From the NCBI GenBank assembly GCA_023055505.1, contig JALIRH010000002.1:36341733-36405732 (forward strand): 64,000 nt of DNA. The letters are read 5' to 3'. A program made the translations under genes and the position numbers. Positions within the stretch are counted from its first letter, which is position 1; each line of letters starts with the position of its first letter. Shown piece after piece: positions 43,231-56,125 of this stretch. Under the pieces are notes generated by a model. The model ran no database searches. It saw only the letters and a list, made by a program, of their open reading frames with translations, and was not told the origin of the DNA. Source of the DNA: Callipepla californica brunnescens. Its lineage: Eukaryota > Chordata > Aves > Galliformes > Odontophoridae.

Positions 43231-45250
43231 TGCTTATTTTCAAGCTCGGATAAATTGGCTTTGTGGTAATCTTTTTACTTTATGAATTATAAATAATACC
43301 TTGTGTCAATATCATTGTTTTCTTATTCCTACAACATCTTGCTAATAGTGACTTATATGTATAAATCATATTTGCCATGGAAAAAAAAATTATGAATAAT
43401 TAGCAAGCACATCATAATGAAGTGTAGTTAAAAACTTGTCTTCTGTGCGAGTCTTGTTTTACTTTTTTTTCTTTCCTTTTTCCTTCAGTTAAAACCAGCA
43501 TTGAACAGCCTCAAAATAACATTTAAGGGAGAAGTGATTTATTTTGTACAGAGATACTCTCAGGGTTCCTAGGGACCAGTACTGAATGTGAGCTTAAATC
43601 TAAAACACAGCATTAAAGTTTACGGTTTTCCAAGAAAGGTGAGCATTGCAAATGTCAGCACACTGTAAAACAGAATTGAAATGAAAATTGCCTTGAGTAT
43701 TTCAATTACTTTGATGTGGGAAATGGAAAATAAGTTTAGAAATAGCTACTTTTACTTTGAGTACTCTAATGTTAGCCATAGAACTGCTCAATCCAGTACT
43801 GTTTGTCTCCCCTTTAATTTCAGTATATCTTTTTTTTTCCACAGGATAATAGAATACTTTGTCTACTATGAAGTGTGAGCGTTCAGGCTGTCTCCCAGCT
43901 TTTAATGAGGTATCTGTGCAGGGAAGGGAGAGAACTTAAAAGGCACAAAACAGTCCCATTTCATGAAATGACACACTTTGAACCTTTTCTGATGTGCGTG
44001 TCTGATCTTTCCAGCAAGCGGAATTTGACCTAGTTAAACTTACTTTGTCAGCTTAGTTTTAGAGCAGTGTTACCCAGGCTGATTAAAACAACACCCATGG
44101 TATTCTCAGTTTGACTCCCCCGAATGCTGCCTTACCAACAGATCCAGTTTGATCCTTTGTTGCCTATCATGCTATACTTCATGTAGCTGAAACTGTACTC
44201 GTAGTGCTTTGGGGTCATGCCAAAATCAGTTGGGACAACCCAATATCATACATGAAGCATCAGCAATCCCTAACTGGACTGTGTCTGCAGTAGTAGTAGA
44301 TAGAAGGGACTCTTCTTGGTGGTGCAGATCATCCAGTGTTGTACTAGAGGAAAAAATTACTTTGCTTTCCTGGCTTTGTTGTTGTTGTTGTTTTTTTTTT
44401 TGTCATTAAGTTGATGTGTTGAGTCATGTTTCAGTTTTGGAAGGAAGCTACAGAAAGTAGTCCACAGCTATTGTAAACCTACCTTGTGTTAGGTCTTCTC
44501 CTGCAATGAAAAAGCTCCTTATTTGTTTGATAATGTGAATGCAGTCAAGAGATTGCACCTCCTACCTAGTGCACTGAGCAGACAAATTAATACCCCAAGT
44601 TCTGCTTTGCTATTCCCAGGTAACTAATGAGAGGACAAGAGGGAATGGCCCCAAGTTGCGCTGGGGAAGATTTAGATTAGATCTGAGGAAAAATTTTTTC
44701 TCTGAGAGAGTGGTCAGGCACTGGAATGGCCTGCCTAGGGAGGTGGTTGAGGCACCGTCCCTAGCGCTGTTCAAGAAGCGTTTAGATGAGGTGCTGAGGG
44801 ATTTGATTTAGTAGCTTGGTGGGTAGGGATGGTGGTGTGAGGATGGTTGGACTAGATGATCTTGTAGGTCCTTTCCAACCTAATGTATCTATGAATCTAT
44901 TTCCTCTTTTCTGAAAGGGCTGTTCTCACACCTTTCACAGTGCTAGAATTAGGCACCGTGTCATGCTTTGAGGGTAGTGTAATGATCATAAGTTTATTAG
45001 CAGATAAAGCTGTTGCTTTTCTTTTGGACAGTCCTGAAAAAGTGCTATGGAATGAGATAGTTTTGGCTTCCATCTCTTCTCAATGTAAGGTACAAGTATT
45101 TGTTACCTAAGCCTTAGGAGCTCTGTCAGCAAACAGGGCAATTTAGTATCTACAAAACCGAGATGGCTGTGCCGCTCTTTGAGAAGCGAACAGTGAAATG
45201 CTTTTTGCATCTACCTATAGAGGGAAGATAAAAATACGTGAGAATTGTGC
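43231..45250. other. Interval between convergent TCEA1 and RGS20
   Basis: Non-coding, AT-rich sequence with one CR1 copy (44630-44901) and a (TTG)n/poly(T) tract near 44380-44401. No open frame with recognisable content. Confidence 0.6.
44630..44901 (+). mobile_element. CR1 LINE 3' fragment, well preserved
   Basis: A sense CR1 tail, from GAGGACAAGAGGGAATGGCC through GATGGTTGGACTAGATGATC to TTCCAACCTAATGTATCTAT, ending in GAATCTAT repeats. Its 3' 95 bp are almost identical to the fragment at 62907-63008. It carries the less usual AGTAGCTTGGTGGGTAGGG block, so both belong to one CR1 subfamily. Confidence 0.9.
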
Positions 45251-45974
45251 TTTATTTGAGAATTTCAATCCCCAGACTCTTCTCCCTACTAAATGAAGAA
45301 TTTAACGTTATAAACACGAACAGTATGAACTTAAAAATGCTTTCGGCCGACTGCGGTAGTAAAATAACAATTTTTCAGCAAAAGGTTTTTATAGGCAGCA
45401 TTAATTATTTCAACAGTTAGTTTTCAGAAACTTGAGATCACCACACTGATTTCCATTATCACACTGTATACGCATCAGATAAGACAAGTGGGGTGTACCT
45501 GCGCCGAGCACAGTTCGTACAGGAGGTGAAGCTTGGTCTCATGAAACCCAGAGACTGACGGTACAACTGCTTTTACTTTGGTCGTAGTGTGGATGGAGCA
45601 ACTGGTTTCACTTTCAAGAAAATGGTGACAGTCCACTTAAAATTTAAGTTTTCATGCTCAGTACTTCAGATATACATTTATAAGAGAACTTGTGTCCGAG
45701 ATGTATGCCGCATTGTAAAAAATACTGCTTTTTTTTTTTTTTTTTTTGAACACAAATGTCTTTTCTTCATTCTCTTTTGCAAAGTAGTACTTACTTTGAT
45801 CACTACCTGTGGTGAGGTGATCATATCAGAGCCTTGTGCGGGTTCCAAGCATTCAGTCTGTAGTAAAACTTGCCTGAGTTATTTTCAGGTAAATGAATAC
45901 TAAATCCCCTGTTGATCGGGGTAGCCCAGAGTCCCATTTGTTTTAAAATAAATACATTTAAGAAAAAAGGAATC
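45251..45974 (-). terminator. RGS20: RGS20 3'UTR with candidate poly(A) signal
   Basis: On the minus strand, the sequence after the RGS20 stop runs to a canonical AATAAA (plus-strand TTTATT at 45251-45256), which would give a 3'UTR of about 0.7 kb. This is the nearest clear signal noted; others further on cannot be excluded. Confidence 0.4.
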
Positions 45975-46163
45975 CTATGCTTCGACGGGTTTTTCAGATA
46001 AGGAGCGAAGCAAGTCCTTATAAATAGCAGAGTTCATAAACCGTGGGTAGGAGTCTCTGTGCATTAAGGTATAGATTTGAAGCTGTGCGTCGTCAAAGGT
46101 ATGTTGTGAGGGTTCCAGCATATTTCGGTTAATCACTTCCCTTACTCTGGAGTCCAAGCTGAC
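45975..46163 (-). CDS. RGS20: RGS20 last coding exon
   Basis: Codes VSLDSRVREVINRNMLEPSQ through DSYPRFMNSAIYKDLL to SEKPVEA and stop (TAG at 45977-45975). It forms the C-terminal half of the RGS domain. The minus-strand acceptor CAG lies at 46166-46164, phase 0. Confidence 0.97.
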   Translation of the reverse strand, partial: VSLDSRVREVINRNMLEPSQHTFDDAQLQIYTLMHRDSYPRFMNSAIYKDLLRSLSEKPVEA

Positions 46164-49100
46164 CTGCGTGGTAAAAGAAAAAGATATGTAAGTAATAGTG
46201 GTGTATGGTAGCTGGTTTCTTTCTTTGTTTTTGCCTGTTGGCTTAAAAGAGTTTCAGTTGGTGTCCTTCTGAAGTATAAGGACTGTTAAACATATGTATA
46301 TTTACACCAAGAATAACGGTGTTGAAATATGGCAATGAAAATCTGTTGAGTACGATCAGATAAACTTTCTCATAGAAGCGATTTTACTTTGAGCAAGGCT
46401 GCCTGCAACCCCGCTGCTACTAAAACCTGAGGGACTGGAAGATTATTTCCAGACTGACTTCCTGCTCTGTAGTAGAGTGGATTGGTAATGTTTTATGACA
46501 GTTGGTTTCCTTGGGAAGTAGTGCTGTGGTAAAGGGACTGAATTTGGAGAACGCAGGATGACGCAGACGGAAACAGTAACCTGGGAGGCTGGTGCTTAAT
46601 CAAATTCCTATCTTAAAAAGCAGGATGAATGCATGTGGGTCATGGGTACAGCTGTATAATGATTCCATACAGCAGACAAGTGATGTTTTGTTGTTTTTTT
46701 TCTCCCTGCAAACGCCAGTCTGTGGAAGGATGTTGGCATGACTATAATGGACTGACAACATGTTTATCTGCATACACTTTGCACCACAAATAGTGAAGAG
46801 TACAAATTCTGCAAGAATATAAGACAGTTTTAAATTTCCTGCTTACTTCTAGAATCATACTCAAGTTACAAACCGAGACATGTTTGACACTTGTGGCATT
46901 TTTCACCAGCCAATTTTCAAGTTACCGTTTCTGTTGTGCGCCATATTTTGAGAGCTGCTCCTTGCACAAAACCAAAGATTGTGCTGTGCAGATTACACTT
47001 CATTTGTGGTTACTGTGCCTTTGGAGACCTCATCTACACGCACTGCAGAAGAGAACCCCGCTGGTTTGTTTAATGTATAAAATTTAGGTTGAGCAAGGAT
47101 AAAATCTTCATCTCTGTGTGATCTTTATGGGTCTGATCCAGCTCAGGATATTCAACTCTGTGTTAGTTGTGCCTCAAACTGAAGCCTTCACATCTCCATA
47201 CCAAAGCAGGGTAGGAAGAATTTTCTTACAGACAGTGAAAGTAGTTCTGACCGTGTCACCTCAGGGCTGGGTTTGTCTTTTACCCCTACATCTCTACTTA
47301 GCAGTGCAGTGTGTGGGAAAGAGTTATGGCTGTGTATTTTTGTAGCTTTAAACACATTAACTGTGCAAAGCAACATCAGAGAATGGGGAAATCAATGTAC
47401 CTCCTTCGGAGAAAGGATAGAAATATAATCTTCATAAATCAGTCTTGCTTTTTCTTCGATGACGCTCTTGTTGGATTCCTGTTTCAGTTCCTCACAGGCC
47501 ATCCAGAAGAGCATGTTTTCCTCACTGAATTCCGTTCGCAGAAACTCACGGAAAGCATTCCGACCAGCAGGTGTAAGCATCAGCTTGTCAAATGACTGAG
47601 CCCAAGCATTTACTTCTTCAAGAGTAGGAGCGGGGCTGGAGGTAGGAGGAGAGGACAAGAGAGAAAAGAGCAATTGTTAAACTGTTTTCAGCTGGTAGAA
47701 GGCATCTGCCATCATAATGGAACAAAGATGCAAAGTTCACGAACCTCTTTATTCCTTGCTGGAGCTAGCCAAGTGCAAACTGCAGTAAACAGATGTGATT
47801 TGATAAGATGATTGCCTGAACGTTGATGCAGAAATTGCACTTTGCTGTTCAGAGTTATTGCAGTAAAGAAGCCCCTCGGCAACAGCTATGTTTTATTATT
47901 CCTAATAGTCCTCGTTGAATTGTTGTGTTAAAGAGTGAATGAAAATATGTAATCCAGATACAACAGACACACTCCTGTCTACTGCAGCTTCATGAGTGCT
48001 CTGACCTTCTCGGGCAACTCTTAAGAGACAACTGCCTGATTCTTGAGAGTATCTGAGCTCATTATTTTCATATATTTTCATTATTTTCATCAGTTAGTAA
48101 GACTGGAATTTTTGTTTCATTTCTTGTTTGACAGAGCGTGCGATAAAAGCCGTACCTTTCCTCACAGTTTGGAATGCCCTCCGCTTGGAGTTCATGGGAT
48201 GTTCTCCTTGCTCTCTCTTCATCCTGATTCCTAACAGTAAGACTGCAAGGTAGCAAGCAAAAGTTTAGTCAATTTTAGGAAAGGTTTAATGAAAAAATGC
48301 CCTCAATAGCCGCAGTGATACTGCGATGTTGGCTCTACGTTGTGTAAGCTTAGCAGACTTTCATTCAGGAGAACTGTACCGTACCATGTCACGTATGTCC
48401 CTGGATAGAAAATAACCTACATCTGCAACAAAGTCTGTGCACACTGCACTGAGGTTTATTATACTGTATTGTTCCCCTTGAGGCAGTTACTTCATGTTAG
48501 TTAGGTTTGGGTGTTCTCCTTTCTCTGCTGATGCTTCTTCTGATACTGACTTTCAGCATGTTTCCTTTTAGCAAATGGGGACTGAATTCTGAGATTATTG
48601 TAGGTCAGTGAGAACTGCCTGTGTGCATACGTACGCTCTCATAATCTGTAAAGCTGCTTACAATTTGCCAAGAAGACATCCCAGGAATGTATGTGCAATC
48701 TGTACTTCAGCTTGTGTCTACAGGATTCAGCCTTTTACTATGCTTTTTACCAGTGGTCCTGGCCTTTTTTCATGTGAGAAGTGGTATGCATTCCTCACAC
48801 AAGAACTGATGTGCTTGTCAGAGTTGTTTTTAGATTGAGGGGAACAAACATATCCAAGATAAAGGGGAAGAAGGCAAGTCCAAAAGAATTAAGTTTCCTT
48901 AAGAGGTCATGCCATGCCTCACAAGAAAGCCTCGCAGGCTGGCTCATTTCCTAGAAATGTACAGGTAAACAGAGCCAAGAGTCAAAATGCATATTCTCAG
49001 CTTTCCAAAGAGTAACGTGCTGGAGGCTTTGCTTCTTGCTGCAGAGTGAACAGGCGCTGTGGGAATCTGGCTGAGAGACTTGCTTCCCCATCTCTTCATT

Positions 49101-51510
49101 CTAAATCTACTATTAAGCGTGTGCTGGATATTGGCTGTTCTGCAAATCAGCTGTATGACTCATGCAGAATGTTATTTTTATTCCTATTCATAATTTTTCT
49201 GTTGAAAGTACTTGAGCTATTTAGAGGAAAGGCTTTATGAATAGGGAATAAAAATAGCTTAATTATGGTTTGTTTTGCATTTTTTGCTACTAGAAAACAA
49301 TTGTTCTCAAAGAAATCAGAAATTATTTCAAAGCTAAAAACGAGCAGCTCTGTTTTGGAGCCTGTATTGGTTTCTCGTTTTACTCTGAAGTGCAAGTAAG
49401 AATTTTCAGCATCGTGAAATTTGGGTAATTTAATTCCATCTATTGAGTAAATTGCTTTCTTTGAATTGTTTGAATAGCGAGTGCGCAGATAATCAGCATC
49501 CTCAGGAATATCAGGTAAAACATTTAAAACAAAACAAAAAACAGCTTATCAATAATTTCAAAGATAAAATGCAAGTTTTACGTACTCTGACTTCATAGAT
49601 AAAAGAAGCCTTTTGTCCATACCAAATATTTTGTTTCCATAAGGGAGGGCAGGATTGGGTGTCTGTCACTCCGATAAGCTGTGTACCAATAGCAAAGGAA
49701 TGTTGAGCCTGCTGTTCCCTAACTTACCTTCTTCTCCAAAGCATTTACTACTAGCTGCTTCTGGGAAGAAGTAGTAGAACAGATTCCTTATCTGGCCAGT
49801 CATGTTGCTTTATGACTTAATTTACTTCACCTCAGTCCCAGGCTTGCTTGCTTTGAAGTGTTCATATGGTGGACAGTGCATTTACAAGAAGTACTCGACA
49901 TGCTGTCAGTGTTTTGGTTTAAGTCCTACAGCTTAAGCCTTTCTATCTTCATTTCAGTGCAAATTCTGGTCTAGCTCGTTAATTAGTAGCAGACCCCAAC
50001 AGGAACAGGACTTTAGTGTATGGCAAGCTTTGCTTGAATTTTAAATGAAATTAACTGGAACTGATAAGAGAGTGAAGGTGGACAAATTGGAATCCAGTGA
50101 TTCCTCTTCTTCTCTTAATTTCTCCTGATGAATTTTCCCCTTCAACAGCTTTTAATAGTTCTTCAAAAATGTTCTGCTACACTGTTTACTCAAGATAAGC
50201 ACTGAACACTTCCAGCAGTGTGTTAGCCTCTGATCCCAAGGGTTACCTTCATATGAGTTGCAGGTGCTGTGCTCTGACACCACTAATTAACCACAACGGA
50301 TCTGCTTGCCTGTGCAACTAAGAAGCAGTGCCAGACACTTGGCTATTATCTTTCTGACCTATACATCCTTACACCTACTCTTTATTCCCTGTAACAATCT
50401 GTGCTCCTTCTAAGTCCTGATCTTCCATCTAGAACTGTTACACATTCTGGTACTGCTTTTTACTGGGACTCCTGATGAAGCTCGAGGTTGAGAAGAACTA
50501 GTATTAGTGTATTACATACATGAGGTGTTTGTTTAGTAGGTGATATACCAGTTCAAGGAAAAGGCCAAGAACAACCAGTTCTTAGGCTGCAGCTAACAAA
50601 GGCTACAAGGGAAGAAGAAGAAGAAAGTAAAAGGGGTGGGGAGGAGGAGCTAGACAAAATATTTCACTTGAATCACACCTGCAGTTCTGTAGGGATGGGC
50701 GAGGCTTGGGCCTACTCCTTCAGCTGTTGAGATGTTCTAAGCTCTGACCCCGAGTACTGATTTCATAGAATCACAGAATTGCTCAGGTTGGAAAAGACCT
50801 TCAAGATCATCAGGCCCAGAATTTGGACAACAAAAAGCAAGGGTTTCCCTGAGCCTGGTACCACAGCCTTACGTCTAAATGGTTAGAGAAATTGAATCAG
50901 GCTTAGATGCTCACTAACAAGAGTGAGCAGAGGGAGGATGATAAGGATTTCTAAAAGGAGGTATGTAAGAGTACTTTACCAAGTCCTTAATGTTCTTTCT
51001 GCCTCTTTTTTGTTTTGTTATATCTCTGATTTCAGTGGAATGTGTTGCTGGGGCTTCCTTAAGAAGGCAGTCACTTGGGTGTATGCGTGCGCCTGCAAAG
51101 CTTAGAGAAAAGCTGAAATATCTTTTAAAACACTTTCCTAATTGTTCCGTTCTCTTCTGAAGCTACTGTACAGAGGTTAAATGTTATCCGTTACTTCAGC
51201 GGCAAAAAAAATGCACTGCAGCAGAGAGCAGTGCACGCATATCTCCTCGTTGCAGCCCTGAAGAACAGCCCAGGCGGTTTGTCTGCCCTCTGCCATCTGC
51301 ATGCTGGCTGTTACCTCCCTCCCCTTCCGTGCTGTCCCCAGGAGGGGGGTAAGGGCCGTACCAGGAGCAGCTGCAGCAGCAGCACCAGCAGAAGCAGCAG
51401 GCGTTGGGCCCGCGGTTCCCCGCGCTGTGCTGAGCCTGCGCCGAGCCCGGGGTCTCCTGGCTTGTTGACATCTGCCGCTTGCGCATCTCCGTCCGCTCCG
51501 ATCCCATGGG
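45975..51510 (-). CDS. RGS20: RGS20 (RGSZ1), regulator of G-protein signalling 20 (4 coding exons)
   Basis: GTPase-activating protein of the RZ subfamily, acting mainly on Galpha-z and also on Galpha-i at membranes. Coding exons, 5' to 3' on the minus strand: 51510-51362, 48242-48156, 47635-47401 and 46163-45975. From the ATG at 51507-51505 they give 657 nt, 218 aa plus stop, all in phase. Residues 1-36 are a polar N-terminus (MGSERTEMRKRQ). Residues 37-49 form the cysteine string CCFCWCCCCSCSC, expected to be palmitoylated. Residues 50-91 are a linker. The RGS domain runs from about 92 to 208 and includes EFSEENMLFWMACEEL, IYEDYISILSPKEVSLDSR and DAQLQIYTLMHRDSYPRFMN. The start was chosen because MGSER is, as I recall, the start of the 217-aa human RGSZ1. 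The first exon is preceded by CCC in frame after the acceptor, so an upstream coding exon could extend the protein, as in long mammalian isoforms. RGS17 and RGS19 are less likely given the flanking genes. Confidence 0.96.
47401..47635 (-). CDS. RGS20: RGS20 coding exon 3 (N-terminal RGS domain)
   Basis: Codes 78 full codons, from PAPTLEEVNAWAQSFDKLML to YISILSPKE, including REFLRTEFSEENMLFWMACE. The minus-strand acceptor is CTCCAG and the donor GTACAT starts at 47400. The first base completes the Ser codon AG/C from the preceding exon. Confidence 0.97.
48156..48242 (-). CDS. RGS20: RGS20 coding exon 2 (linker)
   Basis: Codes LTVRNQDEERARRTSHELQ through AEGIPNCEE between the cysteine string and the RGS domain. 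The acceptor is TTGCAG and the donor GTACGG starts at 48155. The first base completes Cys49 (TG/T). Confidence 0.95.
48243..51361 (-). other. RGS20: RGS20 intron between coding exons 1 and 2
   Basis: AT-rich intron sequence. The only repeat recognised is a short antisense CR1 3' end at 50764-50818. No further exon is supported. Confidence 0.6.
50764..50818 (-). mobile_element. Short CR1 3' end, antisense
   Basis: Only the last ~55 bp of a CR1: CATAGAATCACAGAATTGCT, then CAGGTTGGAAAAGACCTTCA and AGATCATCAGGCCCA. Nearly identical to the start of the copy at 54345. Severely 5'-truncated. Confidence 0.85.
51362..51510 (-). CDS. RGS20: RGS20 coding exon 1 (cysteine string)
   Basis: Contains ATG at 51507-51505 and codes MGSERTEMRKRQMSTSQETP through the NACCFCWCCCCSCS string. 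The acceptor CTTGCAG on the minus strand shows that at least one exon lies further upstream. The donor GTACGG starts at 51361. The minus-strand sequence (GCTGCTGC-rich) reflects the Cys codons rather than a triplet repeat. Confidence 0.95.
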
Positions 51511-54344
51511 CTGCAAGACAGCAGGGCAAGGGGAAAGTAGAACAGCTGGGTTTTAATATTCTAGTTGTTTTCTTTTTGTTTTTTTTTTTTTTTGTGAGAA
51601 CCACCCTCTGTCCCAAAGGAAATACGTATGGCACGCTGAGCAGAAGGTGCACCTGTTTTGCAGGGGGAACAAAAATAAGAGCGGTGCAGATAGAAATGCT
51701 AACCCATTTGTAGACCTGTAGACCTCATCTCAGCAGCAGTACCTAAATGCCCAGAAATAGAAAATCAGGAAAAGAACATAGCTGACAGTAGTGTGTGGAA
51801 AGGCTGGTTCCTGGCTGCAGCACGTTATTACAAGTCAGAGAAACTCCTCTGGTGGGTTGTAATTAATCTGCTGGTCCAGGTTCACAGAACAAGCAGTGAG
51901 TCAATGATCCATTCAGCACCACTCTCCTGACCTCGGGCTCTGAACGAAACCACAGTCACATCGTTACCCATACTGTACCACTGGGACTAGCTCCCTTTGC
52001 CCACATAAGAATTATTAATATACAGAAGAAACAGACGTCTTACATAAAAAGTCTACATCTTTGTGGTTCATCCTCAAAGCAGAACTGTGAAATATGGTTA
52101 AAAATTCATGCTTGCAGCACAGATTTGTGATCGTACTGAGACCACGCAGTGCCAAACGTGAGGCCTGAACCCACTGCCAGACACTGGGCTCTGCCCAAAG
52201 CTGTGTCATAGTTTGACATGTGTATATTTATGATATGTTTCTCTGATTTATCTATTTTTTATGAAAACCAAAGGAGCAAATTGTGCAGTTTTGCAGCAGT
52301 GCATGGTGAAATGAGAAGTCTTCCAAGAGCTCCCTGTCTGCTGCCTTTGCTCTCCTGTAAGCTGCTCCTCAGCTGGAACAGAGACAAAGGCGCAAAGGGA
52401 TGAGTTTATGAAAGCCATCTAAGGATTAGTGTTCAGAGAAACCTACTTTAAAAAGCACTGAAACTGTCTCAGTATGACTCGTACGTGTGGAAGTATAATG
52501 ATCTTGGAGGGTGTCATGGAAAATAGTTAGTGACAACGCAACTTCTGTGAGGTCATGCAGTGAGCTAGGGACAGAGCCACTGCCAAAGCCCGAACAGAAA
52601 GGACTGGGTTTATGACTGGGGTACTTTTTCTGCTGACTGTACTACATCCAGAGCTCACCTTTGTGTTTTCTTCTCTTTCCTACAGCTACTACCACTATGC
52701 AATGAGCCTTTCCAGGCAGTTGCCAGAACTACTGCTCTGAATTGTGCTGCATGGCTGAACGGGCAGATGCTTTACCAACAATTCATAGGCTGCTATTTGT
52801 CAGAATTAACCAACTCCTGGCTTCTTTGCTCTGCAAACCACCTTAGTAACAATCTAAACATCTGCTTGACTGACCTCCCAGTTAGAATGGCATGGCTGTG
52901 CAGTGTTATTGGTTGGCAGTTTGGGGCATCAGGTGATCTGACTGAGACATGCAAGTAAAAACTACTTTAAAAATATTTGTCATTTTATATAAATGATGGC
53001 ATGAAGTATTAGTTGGAAGATCCTACTGCCTAATCCTACAGGCTGAAGGGCTTAAACCAACTGTAATCAAAACAACCAAATCAAAACAAAAGCGTGACTG
53101 CTAATGTTGCAAGAGGCCTTTCCTTGTTTTCCAGACCAACGCTGCAGGCAATCAGGTTGTTTTAATAATGAAAAATGGCAATTATCAATGGCATTTGGAG
53201 CCAATGGCTTACTTTTAAAGTTGGCAAAGGGAAGTACAGATGTTGATACGTGTATAGTTTGCTATGTTTCCTTCCGAGTCCCAGCTGAGAATGTGCTTCT
53301 CAGACTCATAGGAGCCCTGTGAAAGCTGAAGTGTATGTAAGTGTGTCCAGGGGTAAAGGGTTCCTTGGGGCTGTTTCTTGGCTGTAGAACAGGAGGGTAC
53401 ACTGCTGATGAAAACAAAGGTGTACAGCCATCTCCTACAGCTCCATGTCACCCACGTCAAACAGGAGCCTGCTCTTCAGTCAATGAAGTGGGAAAGAAGC
53501 GGTGATCAGACCAATAGGTTTATCCTCACAGAGAAATTTCGCCATCTTTATGACGACCAGCCTCTCACAGGTACAAGTCCAGATTACCGGACTGCTGATT
53601 TTGAAAGGGGATTTTGGGCAGTCATGCTGAGCTTTGCCTTTTTTTAAGATTTGGGCAAGAGTGTATCACTTCTTCGAGGTAAGAGGAGGAAGGTCCATGA
53701 AGAGAGCTTAAGAGGAAATTCATCAACCTAGCTAGCTTGTAAGAGACATGTTGCCCCCAGTATGCCAGCATCTTAACCTCAGATGCTCCCTACTCTCATG
53801 CTTTTTTAATTCCGTTACCTGAAATGCCCTTACTAGGTTGCTGTGCTACAAGAGAGATCTGTGCTCTGAAGCCTGGTCTGATGGGGAAAAATAACACAAT
53901 CAGAAATTGCTTATCTTCCTCTAGATAATTTTTTATACCAAAATGGAATTGCTGCTGCTGCAAACTCCCTGTGCCATGAGTGTCCTTTATCTTCTTGGAT
54001 TTCCTGGCCCCTTAGGAGGTGCTACAAAGCAAGAACAAGCTGTCGGAGAAGCCTCTGTGCTGGATGCTGTTTGCTCTTGAGAACTGGGGTCTGTTTCCTC
54101 TGTCCCCCCACCACCTGTAGCAGAAACCTGCCTGGTTTGAAATGGGTTTGAGAAGAAAACGGGAAAAAGATGTAAAAACTGGAGGTGAGCTGCTGCTATG
54201 TGTTCTGAAACAAATCTGAAAATTCTTTCAGATTTTTGATGGAATGAGGTAAAATGCCCTTAACCATAGTACTTTAACTTTGTTATCTCCAGCATTATCT
54301 AACCCCAGTCTGGGTACACGTTTAGCCAACTGCTGGATATAGCG

Positions 54345-54470
54345 TAGAATCACAGAATTGCTCAGGTTGGAAAAGACCTTCAGGATCGAGTCCATCCGCA
54401 CCCGAACCATACTACCCTAACTCTAACAACCCTCTGCTAAATCTCTACATCTAGCTCTGTTAGTTTGCCT
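54345..54470 (-). mobile_element. CR1 LINE 3' fragment, antisense
   Basis: Begins TAGAATCACAGAATTGCTCA and continues with GGTTGGAAAAGACCTTCAGG and the CATACTACCCTAACTCTAAC block, typical of one chicken CR1 subfamily read in reverse. The inner end is approximate. Confidence 0.85.
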
Positions 54471-55067
54471 ACAGCTCTATCAAAAACACCTCTATCCACT
54501 TAGTGAAGGCTTGGGTAGCTGTAAGTTAATGTAAGTCTTTCTGGTTCATACGAATAGGGAAGGACTACAAAATGTCATTCTGTGGGCTCTTGGGTAGTCA
54601 GCAGGATCTGAGTTTGTTAATATCAAGTCACTGTGGTGGGAGGTGGCATTCTCAAACTCTTGTCACCGTTTAGTCAGTCTCTGCTGGAAGAACTTAGCAG
54701 CACTGCATCAGCAGCACCAAGTGTAACCTATCAGAGAGACTTAAAACACCATATAAAATAATAATCAAAAAGAAGTTATCATTGCATGAGTTGATGGTTG
54801 TGAGGGGAATAAAATCTCCTGAACAAGACAGTTGATGTCCAGGTGACACAAGGAGTTTCTGGTGTAAAACTCCTTGCTGTGCTGTTGGCTGGACCAGATG
54901 AGTCTCCCTGGACAGTGCTTTCCTGTGAAGTTCTGCATCCAGATGCCTTCTGCTCCATCGGACTCCTCCAGCACATTCCTGATCCATCCACAGGGATGAT
55001 CATTAGCTACATATAGAGCATGTCCCAGCTACCTATAACTGCAGGACAGTCGTTTGTACACAGACAC

Positions 55068-56125
55068 TTCACAGAACTACCAAGGTTGGAAAAGACCTCC
55101 AAGATCATCCAGTTCAACCATCCACTCGCTACCACTATTTCCCCACTAAACCCAGTACAACATCCAGAGATGGTTTCAGAGAAGAAATTTTTCCTACTAT
55201 CCAACCTGAATCTCCCCTGGCACAACTTGAGGCCATTCCCTCTCGTTCTATTGCTAGTAACACAGGAGGAGAGGCCGACCCTCACCTTGCCACTGCCTCC
55301 TTTCAGGTCATTGAAGAGAGCAATGAGGTCTCCCCTGAGCCTCCTCTTCTCCAGACTGAACAATCCCAGCTCTCTCAGCCGCTCCCCATCAGACCTGTGC
55401 TCCAGGCCCCACACAGCTTTGCTGCCCTTCTGTGGTCATGCTCCAGGGCCTCAATTTCTTCTTGTAGTGAGGGGCCCAAAACTGAGCACAGTACTCGAGG
55501 TGCGGCCTCACTGGGACTGAGTACAGAGGGATAATCACTTCCCTGCTCCTGCTGGCTGCACTGTTTCCCATACAAGCCAGGATGCCCTTGGCCTTCTTGG
55601 TTACTTAGGCACACTACCAGCTCATGTTCAGCTGACAGCCCCGGGTCCATCTCTCCTACACAGTCTTGCAGCCCCTGGTGCCCCAATCCTGTAGTGATAC
55701 ATGAAGTTGTTTTGGCCAAAGTGCAGTACTTGGCACTTAGTCTTGTTGAACTTCATCCCACTGGCCTCATCTCAGCAATCCAGCCTGTCCAGATTGCTCT
55801 GAAGGGAATTCCAGATCGACACTTCCTTCCAGCTTGGTGCAAACTTACTGTGGGTGCACTCAATCCCCCCATCCAGATCATCAGTAAAAATATTAAACAA
55901 GACAGGCCCAAATATTGACCCCTGGGGAACACCACCTGTGACCGGACACCAGCTGGATTTAACTCCATTCACCACCACTCTCTGGGCCTGGCCCAACAAC
56001 CAGTTCCTTACCCAGCAGAGTGTGCCTGTCCCAGCCACGGGCTGCCAGCTTCTGCATGGGAATACTGTGAGAGACAGCATCAAAGACTCTGCTGCAGTCT
56101 AGGTAGACTACATCAACAGCCTTTC
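55068..56125 (-). mobile_element. CR1 LINE, ~1 kb antisense copy with RT relic
   Basis: One of the two longest CR1 copies in the window. It runs antisense from CAGAACTACCAAGGTTGGAA through the 3'UTR into ORF2. At 55772-56083, minus strand, a frame reads [20 protein letters not shown], then [17 protein letters not shown] and TDDLD, the conserved palm-region motif of CR1 reverse transcriptase. The YXDD box and everything N-terminal to the fragment are absent, so the element cannot be active. Confidence 0.93.

Noticed and set aside
51360..51410. CAG/GCN triplet-repeat-like sequence on the plus strand
   Set aside because: It is the reverse complement of the clustered Cys and Ser codons of the RGS20 cysteine string, so it is coding rather than a microsatellite.
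55020..55520. Plus-strand open frame of 166 codons
   Set aside because: It lies within the antisense CR1 copy at 55068-56125 and is the complement of the repeat, not a gene.
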